From Treponema sp. (GTDB lineage Bacteria; Spirochaetota; Spirochaetia; Treponematales; Treponemataceae): a DNA stretch of 16,123 nucleotides. The DNA lies in assembly GCA_017963165.1 (NCBI GenBank), contig JAGCTZ010000177.1:1-16123 (forward strand), written 5' to 3'. The notes under the pieces are model-generated. The model saw only the letters and a list, made by a program, of their open reading frames with translations, did not search any database and had not been told where the DNA came from. The translations under genes and the position numbers were made by a program. Below, one piece after another: positions 9,601 through 15,307 of the stretch (positions are counted from its first letter, which is position 1; every line of letters starts with the position of its first letter).

Positions 9601-9816
9601 ATAAACTTTTGCAATTTTTTCCCAGGCTTCGTCGGCAATTTTTGCGTAGGCCTGTGCTGCCGGTTCCGAAGCTGCTTCGTAAATAAAACGGAAGTGTGTT
9701 GTTTCGGCTTGCTTCCAGCCATCAAATTTTACATAATCATTGGAAAATGCGGGGGTTGCTGCTGCTCCAAAAAAGATAAGTGCAGTGCAAAGTAAAGATT
9801 TTAGAACATTTTTCAT
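6685..9816 (-). CDS. Outer-membrane protein: HExxH peptidase-like domain, TolB-like propeller and beta-barrel
   Basis: Predicted secreted protein of 1043 residues anchored in the outer membrane. The signal peptide is at about 1-25 (hydrophobic LLCTALIFFGAAA, then TPAFS). Residues 30-285 resemble a gluzincin (MA-clan) metallopeptidase: H126-E-L-I-H130 supplies two zinc ligands and a catalytic Glu, and E165 in GWALEG is a well-placed third ligand. Residues about 296-600 carry repeated propeller strands of the TolB/WD40-like kind (PVISRDGKILVAV, PAINADGTQLAF, PSFNKDGTLTF). Residues 621-680 are a very acidic, Lys-ending low-complexity linker. Residues about 700-1043 alternate polar and apolar residues like an outer-membrane barrel and end in an aromatic residue (NWLRF). 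The start ATG is preceded by AAAGGAG. Specific function and substrate are unknown; processing of a surface or periplasmic protein is one guess. I did not find a clear promoter in 9817-9950. Confidence 0.85.
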   Translation of the reverse strand: MKNVLKSLLCTALIFFGAAATPAFSNDYVKFDGWKQAETTHFRFIYEAASEPAAQAYAKIADEAWEKIAKVYSMPQEKTNVYVFSRLNIVNAYTFFAPPEIIMYDSPVLDSTFGFRDDWMKLFFTHELIHIANITFEDKNYLTSKLFGEAFRGMDYSMIPGWALEGLTTVLETELTNGGRGRSPYWELEYKAPTMDNALIPYRLIGTEAEPPYGQIYVMGYLIMRSIADRWGLQALADIERNRSINRSWEESVKLVTGHTPQDIYREVKIALEKKYAAERQIPEGKIISPNDMNMHYYKPAIIFDDGSLITIRQSADSDAMAVLLNSAADEGLKYYDESSSNSDENKSVRETILFTANFSDQDSITADENKTVYYTSAVSRYDRNPGSETQFPIFKWTQEDGCKQLTADNNSYYQPVISRDGKILVAVEQKGLKMRLVQIDTETGTQSVLFEDPRYSFIQPAINADGTQLAFLILKDDRACVALADLSTKQYKIVNNTDYDFITDPSSPSFNKDGTLTFCSNDRGRLEIFEAKVNSDGQTFTYIPMLSDPIGALWAYKNDFGIFYTSKASTGSVIKIKPVEDWGKVPAFEGPSPAGQIITFGHLEDDYPDFNPYKAVAESQSKTDEQTESELADKELDFTTEGQTQAVENTEEEAASTDDETEQEDKSKEEKYKKRSPKKIAQLENLDPGVTELTNEKTYFPMLQPYLYMPFFSSIEFKDDNYLGFGGFFAAMTPKLQMKTGILFLDAFYYPKIKNFTGDFFAELPIGTGALDLGISRNTSMLGLNQDKSNFMMNNIMIAGYTQPLYSREEKHNTKELKLVTYIDFSMSQKNEKIFAVTDNIPFEKQLAFHIGLDYSQDFTLRHDNTLSFSIVNLALGHFDFNANKVRIGYEGEYLFGTSSNSGKKEISLIARYTDFPSETVTLFSRAHFNGIQEDCLYPGKLLVNYSYIMPGLFFDFADVGFNVQGLASFGKNSDGKTPDSGNPLNFKLEKMFNLGAEISVPLGLGQKIAIGYSALFGGEDETFTKPKTNFYVTCKFNWLRF

Positions 9817-9870
9817 GAAAAAACTCCTTTTTTATAAAACAAATCATTATGTGCGATGGTTACTAGTTTC

Positions 9871-9882
9871 GTGGTCACTGAG
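9871..9882. repeat. Degenerate partial copy of the dispersed repeat
   Basis: GTGGTCACTGAG matches the first 12 bases of GTGGTCCCTGAG in the full copy 35 bp downstream at 11 of 12 positions, in the same orientation, and then diverges. It may be a decayed tandem unit or chance. Confidence 0.4.
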
Positions 9883-9904
9883 TATGTAAACAAGTATGCA
9901 AACC

Positions 9905-9929
9905 TGTGGTCCCTGAGCCTGTCGAAGGG
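9905..9929. repeat. Dispersed REP-like repeat, intergenic copy
   Basis: A 25-bp stretch, TGTGGT followed by CCCTGAGCCTGTCGAAGGG, lies in the gap between the outer-membrane protein gene and the acetyltransferase gene. It is identical to 10643-10667. The ends (CCCT and AGGG) are complementary, so a small imperfect hairpin is possible. Read on the minus strand it contains CTTCGACAGGCTCAGGG, a sequence I recall as a recurrent short repeat in many bacterial genomes. It may act at the 3' end of the acetyltransferase transcript. Confidence 0.8.
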
Positions 9930-9952
9930 CCAACATGCCTGGAATGTCAGTT

Positions 9953-10804
9953 TTAAAAATACGCAATAATATATTTTCCTGTCGGCATAAAACCAATTCG
10001 TTCGTAAAGCGTATTTGCAGGATTGTTTTTTTCTTTTACAAAAAGACTGATTTTTCGTCCGCTTTTGATTATGCGTGTGCAGATTGTATAAACAAGATTC
10101 CAGGCATAGTAATTTTTACGGAATAAAGGATGTGTGTAAACTCCGCCTAACTGGGCATATTCAAAGCCTATTGCATTTGTGTTTGCCTTGGCTACAATTT
10201 CTCCATCTGACCACAGCGCAAAGCAAAGCTGATCTTTTAGAATTGTTTTTAATTGCGCAGCAGTTTCAAGGTCGCTTATCTGTTTACCGGCAGGAGCAAC
10301 TTCCTTTGCCATATACATTTTCTGAAGGCCAAGCAGAAGTTCTGTATCATTTTCGGGGCTGCTACAGCGTTTAATTTCGTCATCACAGCTCAGTTTTTCT
10401 GGAGGTGGGAAAGGCGTTGTATCAAGAGTCATAAGATTGTAATTATTTATCTGATACGGAGTTTTGCCATTTGTTGAAAGGGCTTTAAGAATATATGAGC
10501 CGGCATCAGGTTCACCGTTCAGGCAGGAAATTGTTTTGTCTTTCAGGAAGTCTGCAAGAGTTTCTGTAAGTCCCGCAATTTTTTCTGCGTGCGGAATACA
10601 GTAGAGCAGGGTCTTGTCTAAATACAAAATACCAAGGATGCTTGTGGTCCCTGAGCCTGTCGAAGGGTCATCAGTTATCACGAAAACTTTCTCTAACTTC
10701 TTTTTTCTAACATGCGAGCATAATGTAACGCAGGAGTATTCCCAGGGCTCCAGAAATGTCTTTAAAAGAGAAGAATCAAAAGCAGCTGCATTAATTATGT
10801 TCAT
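9953..10804 (-). CDS. GNAT-family N-acetyltransferase-like protein with an in-frame repeat insertion
   Basis: A 283-residue cytoplasmic protein; the acceptor substrate is unknown. The C-terminal 85 residues have the layout of a GNAT acetyl-CoA-binding fold: a strand ending LGGVYTHPLFRKN, a helix, a strand KISLFVKEKNNPANTLYERIGF, and a final strand. NPANTLYERIGF corresponds to the common N-xxx-xx-Y-xx-xGF ending. The pyrophosphate-binding loop is unusual: the expected R/Q-xx-G-x-G/A reads R229-K-N-Y-Y-A, without the first glycine. The N-terminal half is not recognised. Residues 45-54 (DDPSTGSGTT) are encoded by a dispersed repeat. The start ATG is 6 nt from a TATAAT box with no Shine-Dalgarno, so the mRNA may be leaderless. 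It is divergent from the GntR operon across an 89-bp gap. GNAT assignment is good; activity is uncertain. Confidence 0.8.
   Translation of the reverse strand: MNIINAAAFDSSLLKTFLEPWEYSCVTLCSHVRKKKLEKVFVITDDPSTGSGTTSILGILYLDKTLLYCIPHAEKIAGLTETLADFLKDKTISCLNGEPDAGSYILKALSTNGKTPYQINNYNLMTLDTTPFPPPEKLSCDDEIKRCSSPENDTELLLGLQKMYMAKEVAPAGKQISDLETAAQLKTILKDQLCFALWSDGEIVAKANTNAIGFEYAQLGGVYTHPLFRKNYYAWNLVYTICTRIIKSGRKISLFVKEKNNPANTLYERIGFMPTGKYIIAYF
10643..10667. repeat. Dispersed REP-like repeat, copy inside the acetyltransferase gene
   Basis: Identical over 25 bp to the intergenic copy at 9905-9929 and in the same orientation, but here it lies within a reading frame. On the minus strand it is translated as part of DDPSTGSGTTS (residues 45-55 of the acetyltransferase). 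The frame is kept and no stop codon is introduced. Confidence 0.85.
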
Positions 10805-10810
10805 AAAAAT

Positions 10811-10839
10811 ATTATAACAGATTTTAAAAAAAATGTTGA
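10811..10839 (-). promoter_or_regulatory. Promoter of the acetyltransferase gene
   Basis: On the minus strand, TATAAT (10811-10816) lies 17 bp downstream of TCAACA (10834-10839), a 4-of-6 match to TTGACA. The ATG begins 6 nt after the -10 box, so the transcript would start at or next to the start codon. Confidence 0.6.
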
Positions 10840-10864
10840 CAAATATGTTGTATTACTGTATTAT
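10836..10864 (+). promoter_or_regulatory. Promoter of the gntR-ABC operon
   Basis: A perfect TTGACA -35 box (10836-10841) is followed after 17 bp by TATTAT (10859-10864). Transcription should start near 10871, about 23 nt before the gntR start codon. The -10 box and start region lie inside a perfect inverted repeat, the expected arrangement for repression by the encoded GntR protein. Confidence 0.8.
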
Positions 10865-10883
10865 ACACTTAATACAGTAATAC
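10850..10883. promoter_or_regulatory. Operator: 14-bp perfect inverted repeat with nested half-sites
   Basis: GTATTACTGTATTA (10850-10863) and TAATACAGTAATAC (10870-10883) are exact inverted copies around the 6-bp spacer TACACT. Each arm contains two half-sites: TGTATTA at 10849-10855 and again at 10857-10863, mirrored as TAATACA at 10870-10876 and TAATAC at 10878-10883. The element covers the -10 box and the likely start site and abuts the GGAGG ribosome binding site. Binding by the downstream GntR/YtrA-type regulator is inferred from position and from the usual autoregulation in this family. Confidence 0.8.
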
Positions 10884-10893
10884 GGAGGTGCAT

Positions 10894-11253
10894 ATGGAAT
10901 ATCAATTCACTAACGATAAGCCTATTTATCTTCAGCTTATGGAAGTCTTTAAAGTTGCAATTGTTTCCGGTGAGCTGCCAAAAGGTGAGCGCCTGGAATC
11001 GGTAAGGGATCTTGCAGTAGTTGCAAAAGTTAATCCTAATACAATGCAAAAGGCTCTGGCTGAGCTTGAAAGAATAGGGTTGGTACGTACAGAAAGAACT
11101 TCTGGCCGATTTATTACAGATGATGAGGAGCTGATACTTTCTATGAAAAAGGAACTTGCAGAAAAGGAAATCAAAGCCTTCCTTGAAAAAATGAAGCAGA
11201 TGGGTCTTAGCAAAGATACAGTAATTAAATTGATTTCAGATTTTAATGACTAA
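10894..11253 (+). CDS. GntR-family (YtrA subfamily) transcriptional regulator
   Basis: A 119-residue DNA-binding repressor. Residues 5-75 form the GntR winged helix-turn-helix: KPIYLQL, GELPKGERLESVRDLA, then the recognition helix VNPNTMQKALAELER and the wing GLVRTERTSGRFI. The remaining 45 residues are a short helical tail (ELAEKEIKAFLEKMKQMG), typical of the YtrA subfamily, which lacks a large effector domain and is usually encoded with an ABC transporter. Start: the ATG at 10894 is 5 nt after GGAGG (10884-10888). A GTG at 10888 overlaps that site and is rejected. The ATPase gene follows 16 nt after the stop. By family precedent the regulator represses its own operon until an envelope or antibiotic stress appears; the inducer cannot be read from the sequence. 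Confidence 0.95.
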   Translation: MEYQFTNDKPIYLQLMEVFKVAIVSGELPKGERLESVRDLAVVAKVNPNTMQKALAELERIGLVRTERTSGRFITDDEELILSMKKELAEKEIKAFLEKMKQMGLSKDTVIKLISDFND

Positions 11254-11269
11254 TCAGGAGGAATAAACT

Positions 11270-11968
11270 ATGGATTCAATTCTTGAGTTTAAGAACATAA
11301 CAAAAAAGTACGGCAAGAAAACTGCCCTTGATGATATTACTTTGAGCATTCCACGCGGTTCAATCGTAGGTTTGCTTGGTCCAAACGGCAGTGGAAAGAC
11401 AACTCTTTTAAAGCTTGCAACAGGACTTCTTCAGCCGACAAAAGGAGAAGTTTTAGCCTGTGGTTTTAAGCCAGGAGCAGAATCAAAAGATTTAGTTGCA
11501 TATCAGTCTGACAAGGTTTATTTGAACGACTGGATGAACGTAAATGATCTTATGAACATGCTCAATGATTTTTACACAAACTTTAATAAGGCAAAGGCAC
11601 TTGATATGCTTAAGAGCCTGAACATCAATCCTAACGACAAACTTAAAGAAATGTCTAAGGGTACAAAAGAAAAGGTTCAGCTTATTACAACAATGTGCCG
11701 CGATGTAGAACTTTACCTTTTGGACGAACCAATTGGAGGTGTAGACCCTGCAGCCCGCGACTACATTCTTAATACAATTATTTCGAACTATCAGGAGAAT
11801 GCGACTGTAATTATTTCTACACACCTTATTGCAGATGTAGAACCAGTTTTGAATCACATTCTGTTTTTGAAAGAGGGACGCATTGTGCGCCAGGGTGATG
11901 TAGATGATATTCGCGAAGAAACAGGCAAATCAATTGATGCTTTGTTCCGCGAGGAATTCAGATGCTAG
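11270..11968 (+). CDS. ABC transporter ATP-binding protein (YtrB-like)
   Basis: A 232-residue nucleotide-binding subunit that would power the permease encoded next. Visible motifs: Walker A GPNGSGKT (37-44), Q-loop Q79 in AYQSD, signature EMSKGTKEK (127-135; the common LSGGQ is replaced by MSKGT, a form frequent in this subgroup), Walker B LYLLDEP with D152 and catalytic E153, D-loop GGVDP, and switch histidine H185 in ISTHL. The start ATG follows AGGAGG by a normal spacing, 16 nt after the gntR stop. Its stop is 17 nt before the chosen permease start. Export or sensing of an envelope-active compound is the usual role for operons of this layout, but the substrate is not known. Confidence 0.95.
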   Translation: MDSILEFKNITKKYGKKTALDDITLSIPRGSIVGLLGPNGSGKTTLLKLATGLLQPTKGEVLACGFKPGAESKDLVAYQSDKVYLNDWMNVNDLMNMLNDFYTNFNKAKALDMLKSLNINPNDKLKEMSKGTKEKVQLITTMCRDVELYLLDEPIGGVDPAARDYILNTIISNYQENATVIISTHLIADVEPVLNHILFLKEGRIVRQGDVDDIREETGKSIDALFREEFRC

Positions 11969-11985
11969 GTACAGGAGGCAAAAAA

Positions 11986-12828
11986 ATGAGAAATCCATTT
12001 CCAAAAATCGGTAAAGTAATTAAATATGATCTTAAGCATTCATCAAAGAGACTTATTCCTCTTTATGGAGTTCTTTTGATGCTCGGGCTGCTTGCCGGCC
12101 TGTTTATTTCACCAAATCAGAGAGAAGCTTTCTTTGGCGACAGCTCATCAGTTTCTTATGCAATGGGCTCAAGAGACTTTATAACAATTTCGCTTTTTAT
12201 TGCTTATGGAGTTGTTTCTGTTGTTGCCTTTGTAATGACTATTGTAGCAATTGCACGCCGCTTTAAGCAGAGTATGCTCGAAGAAGAAGCTTATATGAAT
12301 CTTTCTCTTCCAGTAACAATGGGCGAACACCTTTGGGGAAAATTCATAACAGGCTTTATCTGGATGTTTGCCTGCTGTATTGTTACATTTGTTTCAGAGT
12401 TGTTCTGTTTAATAAGATTGGATTTGCCAAGAATCCTTAGAACTGTATTCGAAGAACTTCCACAATTAAGTGAAGAACTTAGCCGCTATAATCTTTCAAT
12501 CGGAAAAATCTTCTGGATGGGAGTTATGGTTTCTGTTGCAGCAACCTGTTTTATTATTACTTTGATTTATGTTGTAAACAGCTTTGCTCTTGTAATAAAG
12601 AGCCGCCGCAGCTTCTGGAAGGTATTAATCATCGTAGGCTTGTTCTACATCAACGGCTGGATTTTCCGCCTTGTTCCAAATATCGAAGCAGGTCTTATTC
12701 CTGATTACGCAATGGGTGGAGCTATGTTCAAGACCTTCGGAATCTTCTCGCTGATTCTGGTTTTGATTTCGGCTGTATACTTTGCAGTAACACAGTATAT
12801 GTTTACAAAGCAGTTGAATCTGGATTAA
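11986..12828 (+). CDS. ABC transporter permease (ABC-2 type)
   Basis: A 280-residue inner-membrane subunit with about six hydrophobic helices, near residues 22-42, 65-90, 118-143, 175-203, 210-228 and 250-272. A polar stretch of about 30 residues (145-174) lies between helices 3 and 4. Helix 1 follows a basic cytoplasmic N-terminus. Start: the ATG at 11986 is 7 nt after AGGAGG (11973-11978). An upstream in-frame ATG at 11962 overlaps the ATPase gene end and would place this ribosome binding site inside the coding sequence, so it is rejected. It is the last gene of the gntR operon and is followed by a terminator. The family is clear from topology and context; the transported compound is not. 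Confidence 0.9.
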   Translation: MRNPFPKIGKVIKYDLKHSSKRLIPLYGVLLMLGLLAGLFISPNQREAFFGDSSSVSYAMGSRDFITISLFIAYGVVSVVAFVMTIVAIARRFKQSMLEEEAYMNLSLPVTMGEHLWGKFITGFIWMFACCIVTFVSELFCLIRLDLPRILRTVFEELPQLSEELSRYNLSIGKIFWMGVMVSVAATCFIITLIYVVNSFALVIKSRRSFWKVLIIVGLFYINGWIFRLVPNIEAGLIPDYAMGGAMFKTFGIFSLILVLISAVYFAVTQYMFTKQLNLD

Positions 12829-12860
12829 TCGCGAAAGATTAAAACTATTTCATATCTATA

Positions 12861-12925
12861 AGATGCATGCTGCCGGCCTGGTAAATTATATAAAATATTT
12901 TAGGTCGGCAGTTGCATCTTTTTTT
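12861..12925 (+). terminator. Intrinsic terminator of the gntR-ABC operon
   Basis: The left arm at 12861-12879 (AGATGC, then CTGCCG and CCT) pairs with 12902-12919 (AGGTCGGCAG, then GCATCT), with a small internal bulge and one G-T pair. The loop is AT-rich and about 22 nt. A T-run follows at 12918-12925. On the other strand there is no T-run, so it serves mainly the plus strand. Confidence 0.85.
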
Positions 12926-12929
12926 ATGT

Positions 12930-14492
12930 CTATTCCGTTATTGCATTTTTAGAAAAAAGTTCATTTGTATTTCTGACAAGTTCGGCAAACTTTGCTCGGC
13001 GACCATAAGGGTCAAAAGAAAAGCCGTTTCCATAAAGTTCAAGAACCATATTAAAGCTTGCATTTCCTTTATATTCTGAATTTCTGAGTAACATACCGTA
13101 AACGGCAACAACTTGAGCAAAACGCATGTTGTCTGAACAGGTTTCGGAGAAAACTTTAGTTTTGGATTTGAGCAGCTTGCTTTCTTCGTTTAATTTTTCT
13201 TTGTAGCGGAAATCAAAAGTGAACAGAGGGGCTGAAAACTCTTTTGTTGCAGTATCATATGTACAGTTTTCTGCAGGTATGATTTCGTAAAGAGCAGTAA
13301 CTGTCTGACCAGCTCCAATTTCTGCGGCATCAACTTCATCATTTTCAAAATCATCGTTATTAAGAACGCGGTTTTCGTAACCAATTAAGCGATAGGCCGA
13401 AACCAAATCCTTGTTAAAAGTAATCTGTGCTTTACAGTCATTTGCAACAGAAATAAATCGCGAAGTTTCTTCTACAAAAACTTTGTTCATCTCTTCTTCG
13501 GAATCTACGTATACATAAGTACCATTTCCCTTGTTAGAGATTAGTTCCATCATTCCATCGTTCCAGTTTCCCATTCCAAAACCACAGACTGTCAGATAGA
13601 CACTTTTTTCCTGTGTTGCATAAGCTTGAACAAGCTCAAGCAAATCTTCTTTTTTTGTAATACCAACGTTAAAATCGCCGTCGGTTCCCATGATGATTCT
13701 GTTGTTGCCACCTTCGATGTAATGATCCATTGCTTCCTTGTAGGCCATTTTGATTGCATTTGCACCGTTAGTAGAACCGCTTGCCACAAGCTTTTTAATC
13801 TTTGCTTTAATTAAGTCTTTGTTTTCTACAAGTGTAGATTCAAGCAAAAGCTGTTCTTTTCCAGAATAAGTGACAATAGAAATTCTATCCTGCGGATTCA
13901 TACTGTCCAGCATTTTGATTAAGCCTTTCTTTAAAAGATCTAATCTGTCAGAACCAGCCATTGAACCCGAAACATCAATCAAAAATACATAATTGTTGAG
14001 TGGAATATTTTCGGCGGGAATAGATTTTCCCTTAATGCCAAGTCGCACCAGATAATGTTCATTATTCCAGGGACAACCGGAAATTTCGCTGTTTAATGAA
14101 ACAGTTTCGCCATCAGCCGGGTCTTCGTAATCAAAAGTAAAATAATTAAGATATTCTTCAATACGAACAGAATTTTTAGAAGGCAATATATTGATTTTTA
14201 AGTTTGCCCGCATATACGAATAGGAGGCAGAATCTGCATCCAGAGAAAACGTTGAAACATTTTCGTCTGCGGTGTTTATGAAAGGATTGTCTTTGATTTC
14301 TTCAAACTTGTCACCTGAATCGTCTGTGAAATCATCATCAAAACCGTTATAATAGCCGCTGCCGTCATTGTATCCGTAAAACCAATTACCAGCACCACCA
14401 GAAAGATCGGAACAACCTGCAAGCAGAAAAAAAGCCACACAGATGCCTGATATAAAAATAAAAGTTCTTCTAGAAATAAATTGATTTTTCAT
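12930..14492 (-). CDS. YfbK-like von Willebrand factor A domain lipoprotein
   Basis: A 520-residue lipoprotein. The signal sequence (FIFISGICVAFFLLAGC) has a lipobox with lipidated C27, followed by a Gly/Tyr/Asp-rich stretch (about 30-60). Residues about 78-145 match the N-terminal domain found in YfbK proteins (TFSLDADSASYSYMRANL, RIEEYLNYFTFDY). The VWA domain (about 168-350) has an intact metal-ion-dependent adhesion site: D173-V-S175-G-S177, T241, and D271 in MGTDGD. The C-terminal part matches the DUF3520 domain (MRFAQVVAVYGMLLRNS, then DPYGRRAKFAELVRN). The order of domains equals E. coli YfbK, whose function is not settled; metal-dependent protein binding at the envelope is likely. Start: the ATG at 14492 follows GGAGG by 4 nt and gives a proper signal peptide. 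Longer in-frame starts run back into the promoter and a terminator. Confidence 0.92.
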   Translation of the reverse strand: MKNQFISRRTFIFISGICVAFFLLAGCSDLSGGAGNWFYGYNDGSGYYNGFDDDFTDDSGDKFEEIKDNPFINTADENVSTFSLDADSASYSYMRANLKINILPSKNSVRIEEYLNYFTFDYEDPADGETVSLNSEISGCPWNNEHYLVRLGIKGKSIPAENIPLNNYVFLIDVSGSMAGSDRLDLLKKGLIKMLDSMNPQDRISIVTYSGKEQLLLESTLVENKDLIKAKIKKLVASGSTNGANAIKMAYKEAMDHYIEGGNNRIIMGTDGDFNVGITKKEDLLELVQAYATQEKSVYLTVCGFGMGNWNDGMMELISNKGNGTYVYVDSEEEMNKVFVEETSRFISVANDCKAQITFNKDLVSAYRLIGYENRVLNNDDFENDEVDAAEIGAGQTVTALYEIIPAENCTYDTATKEFSAPLFTFDFRYKEKLNEESKLLKSKTKVFSETCSDNMRFAQVVAVYGMLLRNSEYKGNASFNMVLELYGNGFSFDPYGRRAKFAELVRNTNELFSKNAITE

Positions 14493-14499
14493 ATATCCT

Positions 14500-14539
14500 C
14501 CGTAATTCATATTTATACTACGAATTACGGATTTATCAA
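14500..14539 (-). promoter_or_regulatory. Promoter with flanking inverted repeat upstream of the VWA lipoprotein gene
   Basis: Read on the minus strand, TTGATA (14534-14539) is followed after 16 bp by TATAAA (14512-14517). A perfect 9-bp inverted repeat, CCGTAATTC (14500-14508) and GAATTACGG (14522-14530), flanks the -10 box at 13-bp spacing. One arm lies between the -35 and -10 boxes, and the other covers the start site and touches the Shine-Dalgarno. This looks like an operator for an unidentified repressor. Confidence 0.65.
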
Positions 14540-14563
14540 GTGAAAATAACACCTGAAACGTAG

Positions 14564-14610
14564 AAAAACGGCCAAATATTACCAAGGTAATATCGAAAAA
14601 AGGCCGTTTT
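14564..14610 (-). terminator. Terminator of the small lipoprotein gene
   Basis: The outer stem AAAACGGCC (14565-14573) pairs with GGCCGTTTT (14602-14610). Inside it, ATATTACC (14576-14583) pairs with GGTAATAT (14586-14593). On the minus strand the structure lies just past the stop at 14629 and ends GGCCGTTTTT, a short T-run. The near symmetry could also stop plus-strand transcription. Confidence 0.75.
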
Positions 14611-14628
14611 GTCTGGATATGTGATTAT

Positions 14629-15216
14629 TTATTGCTTGGCGAAGTAATAATTATCGTTGGTGCTGTAAGAAATAATATAAAGAGTTTTATTTTCATTTGT
14701 GGTAACTGTAGCATATGATTCAGAAGCAGACTGTAAAGCATGATTCATGTTGCCAGCATATGTATAATCATTATCTTCTGCAATTAATTTGTTTCCATTC
14801 CATTTTTGAGGAAGATTATTTTCTGTAAAGAATTGACTTAATTTTGCTTTATTCTCGTCATCTAGAACTTGTTCGCTTTTATATTTTCCAGATGTAGTTG
14901 TCCGCGTTCCATTTGATACCGAGAAATTTAAAACTAGTACAGTTTTTGAAGAGATATATCTGTAGTCAACATGATTGTCCTCATACCAATGCGAAGTTGC
15001 GCTATTTTCGGATGTATAAACCCATTTAAACACCCAAAGCCCATTAGAAAGTTCAACATCATCAGCTGGTATTACAGCGTCTCCTGCATCAAAAAGTGGA
15101 GTGGTATTGGAACTAGTATCAAGAGAAGGGGCATCAGAATTTGAAGAACAAGCAATAAGCATACCTGCTGCAATTACTACCAGAAATGCAGCCAGAAGGG
15201 TTTTGATTTTTTTCAT
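14629..15216 (-). CDS. Small lipoprotein of unknown function
   Basis: A 195-residue predicted lipoprotein. Positively charged MKKIK, a hydrophobic core (TLLAAFLVVIAAGM) and lipobox LIAC with C23 give a clear type II signal. A Ser/Asn/Asp-rich tether follows (about 24-45). The rest (about 50-195) is polar with alternating strand-like segments (LWVFKWVYTSE, YRYISSKTVLVLNFSVS, KTLYIISYSTN). I recognise no family. No cysteines remain after C23 and there are no membrane helices. The start ATG is preceded at about 8 nt by AAAGGAG. It has its own consensus promoter and terminator, so it is probably a single-gene transcript. It lies upstream of the VWA lipoprotein on the same strand but is separated by that terminator. 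Location at the envelope is well supported; role is unknown. Confidence 0.9.
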   Translation of the reverse strand: MKKIKTLLAAFLVVIAAGMLIACSSNSDAPSLDTSSNTTPLFDAGDAVIPADDVELSNGLWVFKWVYTSENSATSHWYEDNHVDYRYISSKTVLVLNFSVSNGTRTTTSGKYKSEQVLDDENKAKLSQFFTENNLPQKWNGNKLIAEDNDYTYAGNMNHALQSASESYATVTTNENKTLYIISYSTNDNYYFAKQ

Positions 15217-15250
15217 AGAAGAATCTCCTTTGATTTGAAAAGTTTCCTCT

Positions 15251-15280
15251 ATTATAATCCCCCCTATGAAATTCTGTCAA
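15251..15280 (-). promoter_or_regulatory. Consensus promoter of the small lipoprotein gene
   Basis: On the minus strand, a perfect TTGACA (15275-15280) and a perfect TATAAT (15251-15256) are separated by 18 bp. Transcription should begin near 15244, giving a leader of roughly 28 nt with an AAAGGAG ribosome binding site. Confidence 0.85.
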
Positions 15281-15307
15281 ACTTAATTTCTGAACGAATG
15301 AATCTGT

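Noticed and set aside
9905..10667. The two 25-bp repeats as part of a CRISPR array
   Set aside because: There are only two copies, about 740 bp apart, with a coding sequence between them and no regular spacers or cas genes.
10075..10817. Several plus-strand open frames of 67-99 codons opposite the acetyltransferase
   Set aside because: They overlap each other and a well-supported minus-strand gene, and they lack ribosome binding sites and recognisable motifs.
14493..14585. A longer N-terminus for the VWA lipoprotein (start at 14585)
   Set aside because: It would bury the lipoprotein signal peptide about 30 residues inside, and it would translate the promoter and part of the upstream terminator. 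The ATG at 14492 has GGAGG and a clean lipobox signal.
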